From Corynebacterium minutissimum (GTDB taxonomy: Bacteria; Actinomycetota; Actinomycetes; Mycobacteriales; Mycobacteriaceae), in NCBI RefSeq assembly GCF_016889765.1, contig NZ_CP069533.1, forward strand, positions 2,046,001 to 2,110,000: a stretch of 64,000 nucleotides of DNA. The letters run 5' to 3'. Made by a program: the position numbers and the translations under genes. Of this stretch, positions 1 to 8,269 are shown piece by piece. Position 1 is the first letter of the stretch, and every line of letters begins with the position of its first letter. The notes under the pieces are model-generated. The model was given only the letters and a program-made list of their open reading frames with translations, did not search any database and had not been told where the DNA came from.

Positions 1-599
1 ATGGCAGGTGCAGAGAAAAAGCCGTCATACTGCGCCACGGTGGATCCCCAGCCTTCGACCTGATCGCCCAAGGACCAAATCATGTTGGCGTCTGGGTAGT
101 CTGCAGTGGCATTCTTGATGGTGGTGTTCCACTGATCCGTCTGCCCCTTTATATCTGTATCGACGCCGATCTGGGCGTCGGCAACGGTGATGAAGCGCCA
201 GTCTTCCCCGAAGCTACCGGTGTTGAAGGTTTCTTCCGCAGACCAACCGCCTTCATCCGAACCAACACGGTACGTGTACTCGGTATTTTCTTTTAGTCCG
301 GTCGCGGTGGCGTTGTTGGAGACATACGCCACGGCACCGGCATCCTTTTCCTGGGCATCGAAGGTCTGCGTGCCCTCCGGCCCGGTGATTTCGAGAACTT
401 CCTTATCGGCTGGGCCCTTGGTGCGCCAGGACACGATCACAGAGCTCTCATCGCTGCCTGGCTGGAGCACCATGCGGAACGTCGGATCAGTCTGTGCTGA
501 AGCTTCGAACGGCACGCCAATTTGTGCGGTGAACGTGAGCGCGGCTGCAGTGACGACGGCTACGCCTGCTGATGCCGGAGAAAAACGGAAAAGTTTCAT
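1..599 (-). CDS. Secreted purple-acid-phosphatase-like metallophosphoesterase (C-terminus outside window)
   Basis: Translating the minus strand from ATG at 599 gives 199 codons open to the window edge. Residues 1 to about 35 form a Sec signal peptide ending around FEASAQ. A fibronectin-III/PAP N-terminal domain follows (VIVSWRTK, NTEYTYRVGS). The metallophosphoesterase core then begins, with ADAQIGVD and WSLGDQVEGWG as the first two metal-binding blocks. The family hydrolyses phosphomonoesters outside the cell. The gene is divergent from phoD, 226 bp away, which suggests a shared role in phosphate scavenging (inference). The rest of the catalytic domain is not visible. Confidence 0.85.
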   Translation of the reverse strand, partial: MKLFRFSPASAGVAVVTAAALTFTAQIGVPFEASAQTDPTFRMVLQPGSDESSVIVSWRTKGPADKEVLEITGPEGTQTFDAQEKDAGAVAYVSNNATATGLKENTEYTYRVGSDEGGWSAEETFNTGSFGEDWRFITVADAQIGVDTDIKGQTDQWNTTIKNATADYPDANMIWSLGDQVEGWGSTVAQYDGFFSAPA

Positions 600-825
600 T
601 ATTGTCTTGTTATGCCTTTGTGTGAGAAATCTTAAGGGGGGCTGTCCGTCGGTAGGGCTCTCCGCCGAGAAAACGGAGAGTCGAATATGACTTCCATACA
701 GAAACACGCGCAGATGAATCCTTGGTTAATCGGAATAAAAATCTAGAGAAAGTCCCCTACAATGGGGGTCTCAACGGGTTTGTACGTGTTGAAGGCACCT
801 TTTTGTTGGGCTTAGGTTAAGCTTC
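600..825. promoter_or_regulatory. Divergent intergenic region between two phosphatase genes
   Basis: This gap must hold both promoters. A small hairpin lies at 658-680 (CTCTCCG / CGGAGAG arms, 9-nt loop). I could not identify convincing PhoR tandem boxes by eye. No clear Shine-Dalgarno sequence precedes the phoD ATG at 826. Confidence 0.4.
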
Positions 826-2583
826 ATGTCCCACGAATTCGGGTCCACGAACGGGCCGTCACACTCGAGCAATTTCTTAGCTAATTCTTCAATTCCGTCT
901 CGCATCAATCGTCGTACAGCACTGCGCTGGGGTGCCGCCAGCGCTACCACCGCAGCTGCTGGATTTGGCCTAGCTTCTGCCGCAGCGCAACGCACCGAAA
1001 CAGGAACCGCACCGCTGGATACCTACAACCAGGATTCCGACGCACAACTCCCGTTCCTCCATGGCGTCGCTTCGGGTGATCCTCTACCCACGTCAGTGGT
1101 GCTGTGGACACGCGTCACCCCGGACAGAGATTGCCTGCCGGGGTCCGGAATGGGTGAGGACGTCGATGTCGACTGGGAAATCGCGACCGACGAGTCCATG
1201 AACTCCGTGGTAGCTCAAGGCAGGGTCACTGCGTCCGTTGATCACGATCACACCGTCCATGTCGATCCTTTTGGGCTCGCCCCTGATACCGAGTACTTCT
1301 ACCGCTTCCGAGTAGCATCCGGCCCGCACGAAGGAGCAGTGTCCCCGGTTGGCCGAACGAAGACTGCTCCGGCGGTTGATGCTGAGGTGGAAAGTCTTAC
1401 CTTCGCTGTGGCATCCTGCGCTAACTACGAGTCCGGATTCTTTAATGCTTACAAGGACATGGCGGAGCGCGGCCGCTCAGGAGAGATCGACTTCGTGGTC
1501 TTCCTCGGTGACTACATCTACGAGTACCCCACCGGTGAATATGCTGGTAAGAGCGGAGTTGCCCGCCCGCACCACCCAGTGTGGGAAATCGTCACTCTCG
1601 AGGATTACCGCATCCGCTATGGCCGTTACCGCACGGATGCGCACCTCCAAGCAGCGCATGCAGCAGCACCGTGGGTCGTGGTGTGGGATGACCATGAGAC
1701 CGCCAATAACTCGTGGCGCGAGGGAGCGGAAAACCATACCCCGGGGTTTGTGGAAGGTGAATGGACAAGGCGTTGGAACGATGCGCTGCAGGCCTACTAC
1801 GAATGGATGCCGCTGCGCCAGAAGCAGCTGAGCGAGGGTGGAAAACTCTACCGCAATCTGCGCTTCGGATCCCTGATGGAACTCACCATGATGGACCTTC
1901 GTACCTACCGTGACCAAGAGACCACCTCCGCCAACTTTGGCGATCCGAACCGAACCATTGTGGGCGATGAACAGCTGCAGTGGCTGCGCGACACCATCTC
2001 GATGTCGGACGCGACGTGGATGGTGATGGGCAACTCCGTGATGATGGCCCCGATGCGCATCATGACTTTTCCGGGCAACGACGCAGCGAACGAGGGCCTG
2101 CGCTTCGTCAAGGGAAATACCTCAGGTTTCGCTGTCAACTCTGACCAGTGGGATGGCTACACCGCGGATAGGGACCGCCTTCTCGAAGCCCTTGAGGCGC
2201 GTGAGGGAAATTCTTTGTTTATCACCGGTGACATTCACTCTGAATGGGCCAACGACATCTATCGCGGTGAGAACCGCGTGGCGTGTGAGATGGTGACCAC
2301 GTCGATTTCGGCGCCGAACATCGACGAAATCCTCACCACTTACACTGGCATCTACCATACAGAAGACAATTCCACGTCCCTGCTTATTGAGGATGCCATT
2401 AAGAGCGCCAACCCGTGGGTCAAGCACTTGGATTACGACTCTCATGGCTATGCCGTTGCCAACCTGTTCCCGGGACGAGTTGACATGAACTATTATCGCG
2501 TCTCTGACGTCGAAGACCCCGACGCTTCGGTGGCCTTGGCCGTGACAAAGACATGGACCCCTGAGGGCGGCTTTGATTCTTAG
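826..2583 (+). CDS. phoD: Alkaline phosphatase/phosphodiesterase PhoD, Tat-exported
   Basis: The 585-residue product matches the PhoD family in length and motifs. A twin-arginine signal (NRRTALRWG, RR at residues 29-30) is followed by an Ala-rich hydrophobic stretch ending near residue 54, so the enzyme is exported folded. An Ig-like PhoD N-terminal domain comes next, then the phosphatase core with metal-site blocks ASCANYESGFFN, VFLGDYIYEY, VWDDHETANN and FITGDIHSEW. PhoD hydrolyses phosphomono- and diesters using Ca/Fe. It is divergent from another secreted phosphatase, so phosphate-starvation control is likely but was not shown in the sequence. Confidence 0.93.
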   Translation: MSHEFGSTNGPSHSSNFLANSSIPSRINRRTALRWGAASATTAAAGFGLASAAAQRTETGTAPLDTYNQDSDAQLPFLHGVASGDPLPTSVVLWTRVTPDRDCLPGSGMGEDVDVDWEIATDESMNSVVAQGRVTASVDHDHTVHVDPFGLAPDTEYFYRFRVASGPHEGAVSPVGRTKTAPAVDAEVESLTFAVASCANYESGFFNAYKDMAERGRSGEIDFVVFLGDYIYEYPTGEYAGKSGVARPHHPVWEIVTLEDYRIRYGRYRTDAHLQAAHAAAPWVVVWDDHETANNSWREGAENHTPGFVEGEWTRRWNDALQAYYEWMPLRQKQLSEGGKLYRNLRFGSLMELTMMDLRTYRDQETTSANFGDPNRTIVGDEQLQWLRDTISMSDATWMVMGNSVMMAPMRIMTFPGNDAANEGLRFVKGNTSGFAVNSDQWDGYTADRDRLLEALEAREGNSLFITGDIHSEWANDIYRGENRVACEMVTTSISAPNIDEILTTYTGIYHTEDNSTSLLIEDAIKSANPWVKHLDYDSHGYAVANLFPGRVDMNYYRVSDVEDPDASVALAVTKTWTPEGGFDS

Positions 2584-2658
2584 AGTCGACCGGGGTGGTT
2601 GCCCTCCGCTCAGCTCATGCAGACCCGAGCGCTAAACCCTCACCGTCACCGTAAATAA

Positions 2659-2685
2659 GCCCCGAATTCTTTGCAGATTCGGGGC
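2659..2685 (+). terminator. Rho-independent-like hairpin after phoD
   Basis: Arms GCCCCGAAT (2659-2667) and ATTCGGGGC (2677-2685) form a 9-bp perfect stem 75 bp downstream of the phoD stop. No U-run follows directly. Confidence 0.7.
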
Positions 2686-2713
2686 ACTATCTACCGTGAA
2701 CGACGATCGTCGT

Positions 2714-2728
2714 GAACGTGGCTAGCGG
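2714..2728. repeat. 15-bp target-site duplication of IS481-like element, left copy
   Basis: GAACGTGGCTAGCGG at 2714-2728 recurs exactly at 5681-5695. The two copies bracket the IS481-like element (2729-5680). The right copy contains the stop codon of the VWA gene, so the insertion left that gene intact. Confidence 0.85.
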
Positions 2729-2816
2729 TGTTATGTCCATAGGGGGACCTGACCCCTGTTTGGTAGACACCTGATATCCAGCCCTGTTGGGTTGGGAAGA
2801 AAGGTAATCTACCACC

Positions 2817-3101
2817 ATGCCTAGGTACTCCGAACAGTTCAAACGTGATGCTGTGGCCCTCTACGAAAACAATGAGGACCTCTCACTTCACGCGGCTTCA
2901 GCAGAGCTTGGAGTCAATCGTTCCTCACTTTATTCCTGGCTTAAGCAGTACGGCACCGGCAAGCGTGCCCGCACAAAAAGCATGCGCGACAAGGCACAGG
3001 CGACGACTGATTCTGAACGAATCCGCCAGCTAGAAAAAGAAAACGCAAAGCTGCGCGAAGAACGCGACATCCTGCGCAAGGCCGCGAAGTATTTTGCTTA
3101 A
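2817..3101 (+). CDS. IS3-family transposase OrfA (helix-turn-helix)
   Basis: The 94-residue protein has a DNA-binding HTH (SLHAASAELGVNRSSLYSWLK region, residues 24-44) and a C-terminal leucine-zipper-like coiled coil (IRQLEKENAKLREERDILRK), as expected for OrfA. It stops at TAA 3099-3101, and the orfB frame continues in the same frame with no other stop. IS3 elements normally put orfB in the -1 frame, so this arrangement is odd. The +1 frame after the stop reads KETRW, a common OrfA ending, which suggests a one-base indel created the stop. Confidence 0.9.
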   Translation: MPRYSEQFKRDAVALYENNEDLSLHAASAELGVNRSSLYSWLKQYGTGKRARTKSMRDKAQATTDSERIRQLEKENAKLREERDILRKAAKYFA

Positions 3102-3167
3102 AGAGACACGCTGGTACTCCGCTTCCAGTTTGTCTATGACCACCGAACCGAATACTCGGTCAAGCGG

Positions 3168-4010
3168 ATGTGCCACGTGTTAAAGCTCAATCGCTCCTCG
3201 TTCTACAAATGGGTGCAAACCCGCGAAAAACGCAGGTTAAAGACGTGTTCTGATGCTCTTATTGGCGCACAAATCAAGACCATCTTCGATGATGAGCACG
3301 GGCTTTATGGTGCTAAACGCATCGCTGCAAGCCTCAACGACGATACGGACTTTCCTCCGATCAATCACAAGAAGGTCGCACGCATCATGAAATCCATGGG
3401 GCTGAAAGGCTTTAGTAAACAACGTCGATGTGTCACTACTAGGCGTAAGCCTGGTCACCGAGTCATGCCAGATCTAGTAGGCCGCAGATTCACAGCTGAC
3501 AGGCCGAACCAAGTCTATGTAGGCGATATTACGTACCTGCCGTGTAAGGGCGGCAAGAACATGTACCTTGCCACGGTCATCGACGTCTACTCGCGCAAAC
3601 TTGTCGGACATGCACTCGCCGATCACATGCGGGTATCGCTGGTTATCGAAGCTTTGTCCCATGCCAGCAAGGTTCGCGGAAGCCTTAAAGGGGCAATTTT
3701 CCATTCTGATCATGGCAGTGTGTACACCTCACAAGCCTTTAGGGACCACTGCGCCCAGCTTGGTGTACGCCAATCCATGGGCGCGGTGGGTACAAGTGCT
3801 GATAATGCCCTGGCAGAATCCTTTAATGCCGCCTTAAAGCGTGAAGTTCTGCGTGATCGAAAAGTCTTTGACAATCCCGTCATCTGCCGCCAAGAAGTCT
3901 TTCGATGGTGCATGCGCTACAACACGCGCAGACGGCACTCCTGGTGCAACCTTCTAGCCCCCGATGACTTCGAAGCACTCACATCAGCTACACTGACCCA
4001 AGCAGCATAG
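3168..4010 (+). CDS. IS3-family transposase OrfB (DDE integrase)
   Basis: The 280-residue product from ATG 3168 is an rve integrase. Its DDE residues sit in YVGDITYLP, FHSDHGSVYTS and ALAESFNAALKREV. Homology to OrfB appears to start earlier, since in-frame codons from 3102 encode LRFQFVYDHRTEYSVKR, a usual OrfB N-terminus. The true product may therefore begin upstream, or be made as an OrfA-OrfB fusion by reading through the single UAA. The C-terminal block (RYNTRRRHSW) is intact, so the catalytic part looks functional. Confidence 0.9.
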   Translation: MCHVLKLNRSSFYKWVQTREKRRLKTCSDALIGAQIKTIFDDEHGLYGAKRIAASLNDDTDFPPINHKKVARIMKSMGLKGFSKQRRCVTTRRKPGHRVMPDLVGRRFTADRPNQVYVGDITYLPCKGGKNMYLATVIDVYSRKLVGHALADHMRVSLVIEALSHASKVRGSLKGAIFHSDHGSVYTSQAFRDHCAQLGVRQSMGAVGTSADNALAESFNAALKREVLRDRKVFDNPVICRQEVFRWCMRYNTRRRHSWCNLLAPDDFEALTSATLTQAA

Positions 4011-4120
4011 CTAACCCCCGACGTGTCTACTTTCCGGGGGTCAGGCCCGGGTTTTTGGACATGGAGTCCGGTGTCTTTTTGGACACGGAATCCATGGAGG
4101 TCTTGGACACTTCTAGCGGT

Positions 4121-5584
4121 TTATGGTTGTGGCCTGCGTTTCGGCCGGGGTTTGGATAGTTTCGGGTTCATCCGCGGTGGTTGGCGGTGTTTCATTCCTT
4201 CAACGAGGTTGATGTTGATCTGGCCACCTGGTGGTCTGTGGCTCAACGTGATCGGCAGTGGCACGCTGAAGAGGAATTCACCGTCATGGGCCGTGTAGAA
4301 CTCCGCAACGTTTTCGGCTGTGACTGTGGAGTAGAGTCTGCGGTTTTTAAACCTCAGACCAATGTAGAGACCGAAGCCGCACACGCGTACAACGCCGTCT
4401 TTGCTTACGCAGAGCTGGTCTGGGATACCCCAATGGTTTGTTGAATTTGTCGTCGGCGCCGTTAGTGTGGGGGTATCGGTGGGAGGTATGCCTTGCAAAG
4501 CTGCCATGTCATCGGTGCAGGCCTCGTGTGAAGTTGCCGCTTCCGCGGGGCCGTTTAGCATTTCGGATACAGCTTGTGGATTGTGCGCTTGGTTATAAGC
4601 GACTACGCGGGCCCAGACCTGCTCGGGATCGAGTGGATGCTGAGGCGATGGTGCCTTGGGGAAGGTATCGAAGGCCTGGCGTGGTGTGATGTGCATTTTG
4701 CCGACCAGCAGTGATTGGTGCCGTCGTCGTTCGTTGTATACCTGGCGATATTCAGCCAGATATGTGTTGACCTCAGCAAGGCTGACTGGGTGGCGTGCAT
4801 CGAGGAACTGGGTCAACGTGCGGTGAGAGCGTTCGTCTTTTCCCTGGGTTGTCGGGGCGAAACCAGCAATAGCAAGTACACCTTGGCTAGCGAGCCAAGT
4901 TTCAGTAGCAGAGAGAAAACCACGGTGATAGGTGGCGAACGCATCGCCATTGTCGGAAAGGATTTCTTGAGGTTTGCCGTAGGCGGCGAACGCTGCAGCC
5001 AGTACGGCGCGCGCATCAGTACCGTTTTCTGGCAGAGCGAACGCTGTGGTTCCGACATCGAATCTGCTGGCATCATCGATAATCTGGTAAATCGTGACAT
5101 GTGTGTGGGCATGGTCAAAGAGGCGGTAGACCAGTCCATCGATTTGCCAGAGTTCACCGACGAGATCACGGGCGAAGCGCTTATAGGAGCTGCGGGGGCG
5201 TTTGCGGGCATTGGCATCAACAAATCCCAGCTCATGAAGCCACGAGGCGATTGTAGAACGCGACGGTGTGGAATCTGGGCCTACAGTGTCAAACAAGAAG
5301 TAGTAGATCGACCAAGGCCCATAATCCAAGCCTTGCTCCATCAACTCCTGCCTGGCGTGGACGACTGCGATTTTATCGGCCTCGTTAAATTTCTTAATCG
5401 GATTCTTCGGGGCAGTCGAATCAGGCACAATACCTGCGCGACCCTTCTGCGCTAACCGGCTTTTGATGTTGTGGTACGTCTGCCGCGAGATTCCTAATTC
5501 TTTGCAAAACTGTGTGACCGTCTTGCCGTCACGAACGGGATCGAAATCTGCGACCTTTCTACGCTTATGCAATGGAATAGCCAT
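4121..5584 (-). CDS. IS481-family transposase
   Basis: I chose ATG 5584 (MAIPLHKRRK) over an ATG 21 bp upstream. An N-terminal HTH (FCKELGISRQTYHNIKSRL) is followed by a second helical domain and an rve/DDE core: first D in LWQIDGLVY, second D in ILSDNGDAF, E in GKDERSHRTL. After the core (residue ~300) is a family-specific C-terminal extension with a beta-rich segment. The long C-terminus and multiply repeated element ends suggest an IS481 subgroup member rather than the short classical form. The reading frame is intact. Confidence 0.9.
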   Translation of the reverse strand: MAIPLHKRRKVADFDPVRDGKTVTQFCKELGISRQTYHNIKSRLAQKGRAGIVPDSTAPKNPIKKFNEADKIAVVHARQELMEQGLDYGPWSIYYFLFDTVGPDSTPSRSTIASWLHELGFVDANARKRPRSSYKRFARDLVGELWQIDGLVYRLFDHAHTHVTIYQIIDDASRFDVGTTAFALPENGTDARAVLAAAFAAYGKPQEILSDNGDAFATYHRGFLSATETWLASQGVLAIAGFAPTTQGKDERSHRTLTQFLDARHPVSLAEVNTYLAEYRQVYNERRRHQSLLVGKMHITPRQAFDTFPKAPSPQHPLDPEQVWARVVAYNQAHNPQAVSEMLNGPAEAATSHEACTDDMAALQGIPPTDTPTLTAPTTNSTNHWGIPDQLCVSKDGVVRVCGFGLYIGLRFKNRRLYSTVTAENVAEFYTAHDGEFLFSVPLPITLSHRPPGGQININLVEGMKHRQPPRMNPKLSKPRPKRRPQP

Positions 5585-5680
5585 TCGGCTATTCCACCGC
5601 CGCAAACGTCCAAAAAGCCACTAGACATCCCGTCCAAAAACATCCTGGACTCCGTGTCCAAAAAGTCGCTAGACATCACA

Positions 5681-5695
5681 GAACGTGGCTAGCGG
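5681..5695. repeat. 15-bp target-site duplication of IS481-like element, right copy
   Basis: Identical to 2714-2728. It overlaps the last codons of the VWA gene (stop at 5689-5691). Confidence 0.85.
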
Positions 5696-7701
5696 TTGAG
5701 GCTCCTGATGACAAGCACTAGTGCAATGATGAGGCCAAGCAGGACTAGCAACCCCAGCCCGCCAATCAAGGGAAGCGGGATAGCAGAGAAGAACGAAGAG
5801 TTGTCCTTGGCTTGCGCCTGGTTATTGGAGTTGTCCTGGGCAGTTGGCTTTGGTGCCTCCGAAGGTTTCTCAGTTTCAACCTTGACAGGAGCAAAGGTTG
5901 GTTCCGGGACGGGATCGCCGAAGGCGTCCACCACGAGGTCATAGGTCAGCACCGGCAGTTGGGTGTTTTCGTCGATTTCTTGGTCGCTGAGGAATTGTTC
6001 ATAGTTGACGGCGATATATTGCTCGCCGCCTTTCCATACACGAACATTGTCCGGCCACCCAGAACCTTCGTTGCTAGAGCCACCATAACGGTTGGCAAAG
6101 AGGATCGGCGCTGGATAACTGAAGTCTTGGCTGCTGTCTTTCTGGACGGTCGCACGGTATCCTTCCATGCGAATCTCACTGCGCGCGTCGTTATAGGCAG
6201 TCAGAACAAGTCCATCACCAGCTCCGGAGTGCTCGAAATCTTCTGCCTCCTCAACCATGGATACCTTGCCCGCAAGTTGCTGGCCGTGCTCGACAGGGAT
6301 TCGATAAAAGTGAGTTTCACCGGGGACGATCTGTGCTCGTACGGGTTGCTTCGGAGAAAGCTCGCTGGCATCGGTGAACCACGTACCGGGAGTAACCTCA
6401 GTGGGCTCTCCGGAGGCTGCAACGGGACCTGCTTCAGTCTTGTCTTCGGCTGCGTCGGGTTGACCCTGCAGGTCGGGTTTGCCGAAGCGAGTGATGGTTA
6501 CTTCTGTACTGAGCTCTTCATCCTGCTTCCAGTCGCCGGAGCGATTAATGCTGAAGACCAGGTCTTCGGTGGGACAGCCGTTCTCACCACCTGCAACGCT
6601 GTATAACGTCGCAGTCTGATACTGGTTCACAGAGGAGTCGGTGGAATTAACTGCGTCGAGCTCACAAGACAGTTCTTGGGTGTCTATTGCAATGTGGAGA
6701 TACTCACCACGGCGGAAGTTGTTGATGCTTGGTTCCTGCGCGGTGGTGGCGCTGATGACTACGTGCTCCCCTTCGGCCAGTGGCGTTGAGAAATAGTGAG
6801 CGGATTCATCCCGAGACTGTGAGCCTTCTTTAGGGCGAAGAGTGGTGGAAAAGGCCTCTACGTCACGGTCTACCTTGGCCGGGGAACCTTCGGTTTCGCC
6901 GCCTTCGATCTCCTCCAAGTCTGACTCGTAGGCGTTGTAAGCGCGCGGGGCGGCGCGGCGTAGTTCTTTGGCCAAGCTATCGGCGTCGGAAGCATCGGCG
7001 TAGGTGCCGCCGGTGGCGTCGGCAATGCACTGCAGTTCCTGTTGAGCCTCGGGCTCAACGTTGAAGCCCACCGTGTTAATGACGAGATCGATACCTTGTT
7101 CCTTAAGCTCCTTGGCTACGTCACACACTGGTGGCGGGGTACAGGTGGCCACGCCGTCGGAGACCAAGATGATGCTGCGCTGGCCTTCCTTTGGCAGTTC
7201 GGCCGCGGCTTTTCGCAGGGACTCACCGATGGGGGTAAAGCCGCGGGGTTGCAAGCCGTCCATGTGGGCAATCATCTTCTCAGTGTTGCCTGCCTCGGGT
7301 GGTGTTACCACGGTGATGTCTTGACAACCGGCCGCCTCATCCTCGGGCGCCTCGCCGGTATTGCCGCCGTAGGTGACAAGGCCCAGCGGGGCATCGTCGC
7401 CGGCTTCACTAATGAAGGTTCGGGCGGCCTCTTTGGCAGCATCGATGCGGGTCTGGCCGCCGGCGTCGTTGGTGATCATGGAACCGGAGGAATCGAAGAC
7501 CACCATGGTGGGGGCCATAGTGCTGGAGCCAGACGGAGCATTCGACGTGGATGGGCTGGGGGATTCTACTGTCTTGTCGTCGGCAGCGGCTACTGGAAAG
7601 ATCCCAGCCACAATGGCAATGGCGATGGCGGCTAGGAAGCCAAGTAACGCGGTGAATCGTGATGACGACGAGAAGCGAGGCGCTGTATTCATGTGAGTCA
7701 A
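5689..7701 (-). CDS. Secreted, membrane-anchored VWA-domain protein
   Basis: The 670-residue product has an N-terminal signal peptide (hydrophobic residues 18-36, ending PVAAADD). A von Willebrand A domain from about residue 65 to 240 has the MIDAS motif DSSGSM starting at D70. A long extracellular region of beta-type sequence follows, then a Pro-rich linker (PEPTFAPVKVETEKPSEAPKP) and a C-terminal transmembrane helix (residues ~645-665) ending in RSLNR. It is probably an outward-facing adhesion or scaffold protein anchored in the membrane; there is no LPXTG motif. Its stop codon lies inside the IS481 target duplication. Specific function unknown. Confidence 0.88.
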   Translation of the reverse strand: MTHMNTAPRFSSSSRFTALLGFLAAIAIAIVAGIFPVAAADDKTVESPSPSTSNAPSGSSTMAPTMVVFDSSGSMITNDAGGQTRIDAAKEAARTFISEAGDDAPLGLVTYGGNTGEAPEDEAAGCQDITVVTPPEAGNTEKMIAHMDGLQPRGFTPIGESLRKAAAELPKEGQRSIILVSDGVATCTPPPVCDVAKELKEQGIDLVINTVGFNVEPEAQQELQCIADATGGTYADASDADSLAKELRRAAPRAYNAYESDLEEIEGGETEGSPAKVDRDVEAFSTTLRPKEGSQSRDESAHYFSTPLAEGEHVVISATTAQEPSINNFRRGEYLHIAIDTQELSCELDAVNSTDSSVNQYQTATLYSVAGGENGCPTEDLVFSINRSGDWKQDEELSTEVTITRFGKPDLQGQPDAAEDKTEAGPVAASGEPTEVTPGTWFTDASELSPKQPVRAQIVPGETHFYRIPVEHGQQLAGKVSMVEEAEDFEHSGAGDGLVLTAYNDARSEIRMEGYRATVQKDSSQDFSYPAPILFANRYGGSSNEGSGWPDNVRVWKGGEQYIAVNYEQFLSDQEIDENTQLPVLTYDLVVDAFGDPVPEPTFAPVKVETEKPSEAPKPTAQDNSNNQAQAKDNSSFFSAIPLPLIGGLGLLVLLGLIIALVLVIRSLNR

Positions 7702-7763
7702 GCTACATTATGCGCGGGGGCCTTGCTGTCGACAGCGGCTCGCGAGGGGAGTGGCCCCCACTG

Positions 7764-8210
7764 TTAACCGTCCAACGCCCGCAGATAGAAGCACCGGATC
7801 AATGCGCGCCGGGGAATATCGAGCAGCGGGCGTAGGAAGGTAAGGCGGGCGGGCTGGGAGGAGGCATCGACAAGCAGCAGCGTGCGCCCATCCCGCAGGC
7901 GCTCTAGTGTGAAGGTTTCTTCGCCGCGCTCGATGTGGCCGGGGAGGGTGCCGTAGGTAAAACCGCAGCGCCCCTCCTCGCGGAATACATTCACCACTCG
8001 GCAGCGAAACTCCCACGGCCCCAACCCAAGGCTGACCTCTGCGCCTTCCTCCACGACGTCATGAGTAGCGCGCACGCGGAAGAGGCCGCTGCGCTGCAGT
8101 CCCCAGCGAAAGAGCCTGCTGGACGCGGCCTCGAAATCAGCATCAATGACGCGGGACATGTGCAGCTGCGGGAAGCCCTCGGTGGAGGAGTAGGACAGTT
8201 GCTCAGACAT
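7764..8210 (-). CDS. DUF1990 family protein
   Basis: From ATG 8210 (MSEQLSYSSTEGFP) the product is 148 residues. It fits DUF1990, a START-like fold of unknown function, with the features RLFRWGLQRSG, GAEVSLGLGPWEF, CGFTYGTLPGHIERGEE (the family hallmark TLPGHxExGEE) and a C-terminal LTFLRPLLDIPRRALIRCFY. An ATG 18 bp upstream is possible but adds residues not typical of the family. It sits 62 bp upstream of the VWA gene on the same strand; a functional link is not evident. Confidence 0.85.
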   Translation of the reverse strand: MSEQLSYSSTEGFPQLHMSRVIDADFEAASSRLFRWGLQRSGLFRVRATHDVVEEGAEVSLGLGPWEFRCRVVNVFREEGRCGFTYGTLPGHIERGEETFTLERLRDGRTLLLVDASSQPARLTFLRPLLDIPRRALIRCFYLRALDG

Positions 8211-8269
8211 GGGGCTTAGCCTAGTCAAACCGCCCTTAGATGATGCTTGAGAAGAGTAAAATAGGGTGT

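Larger units (their letters stand above)
2745..4048 (+). mobile_element. IS3-family insertion sequence, nested in the IS481-like element
   Basis: Terminal inverted repeats of 26 bp (2745-2770 and 4023-4048) match at 20 of 26 positions; the shared inner block is GTAGACAC. A 3-bp target duplication GGG flanks it (2742-2744 and 4049-4051). It carries orfA and orfB on the plus strand. Its 3' end is nearly identical to a relic at 39444-39532. Confidence 0.9.
2729..5680 (-). mobile_element. IS481-family-like element carrying a nested IS3-family insertion
   Basis: The outer ends are imperfect inverted repeats: left TGTTATGTCCATAGGG (interrupted by the IS3 element) resuming as TTTTTGGACATGGAGTCC after 4051; right, read inward, TGTGATGTCTAGCGAC then TTTTTGGACACGGAGTCC. 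Each end carries three copies of a (T)TTTGGAC unit. The transposase gene lies on the minus strand. A 15-bp direct repeat flanks the element. Removing the IS3 insertion leaves an element of about 1.65 kb, a normal size for the family. Confidence 0.85.

Noticed and set aside
808..826. DtxR site before phoD (CTTAGGTTAAGC)
   Set aside because: Only one half-site matches; the other half is not present.
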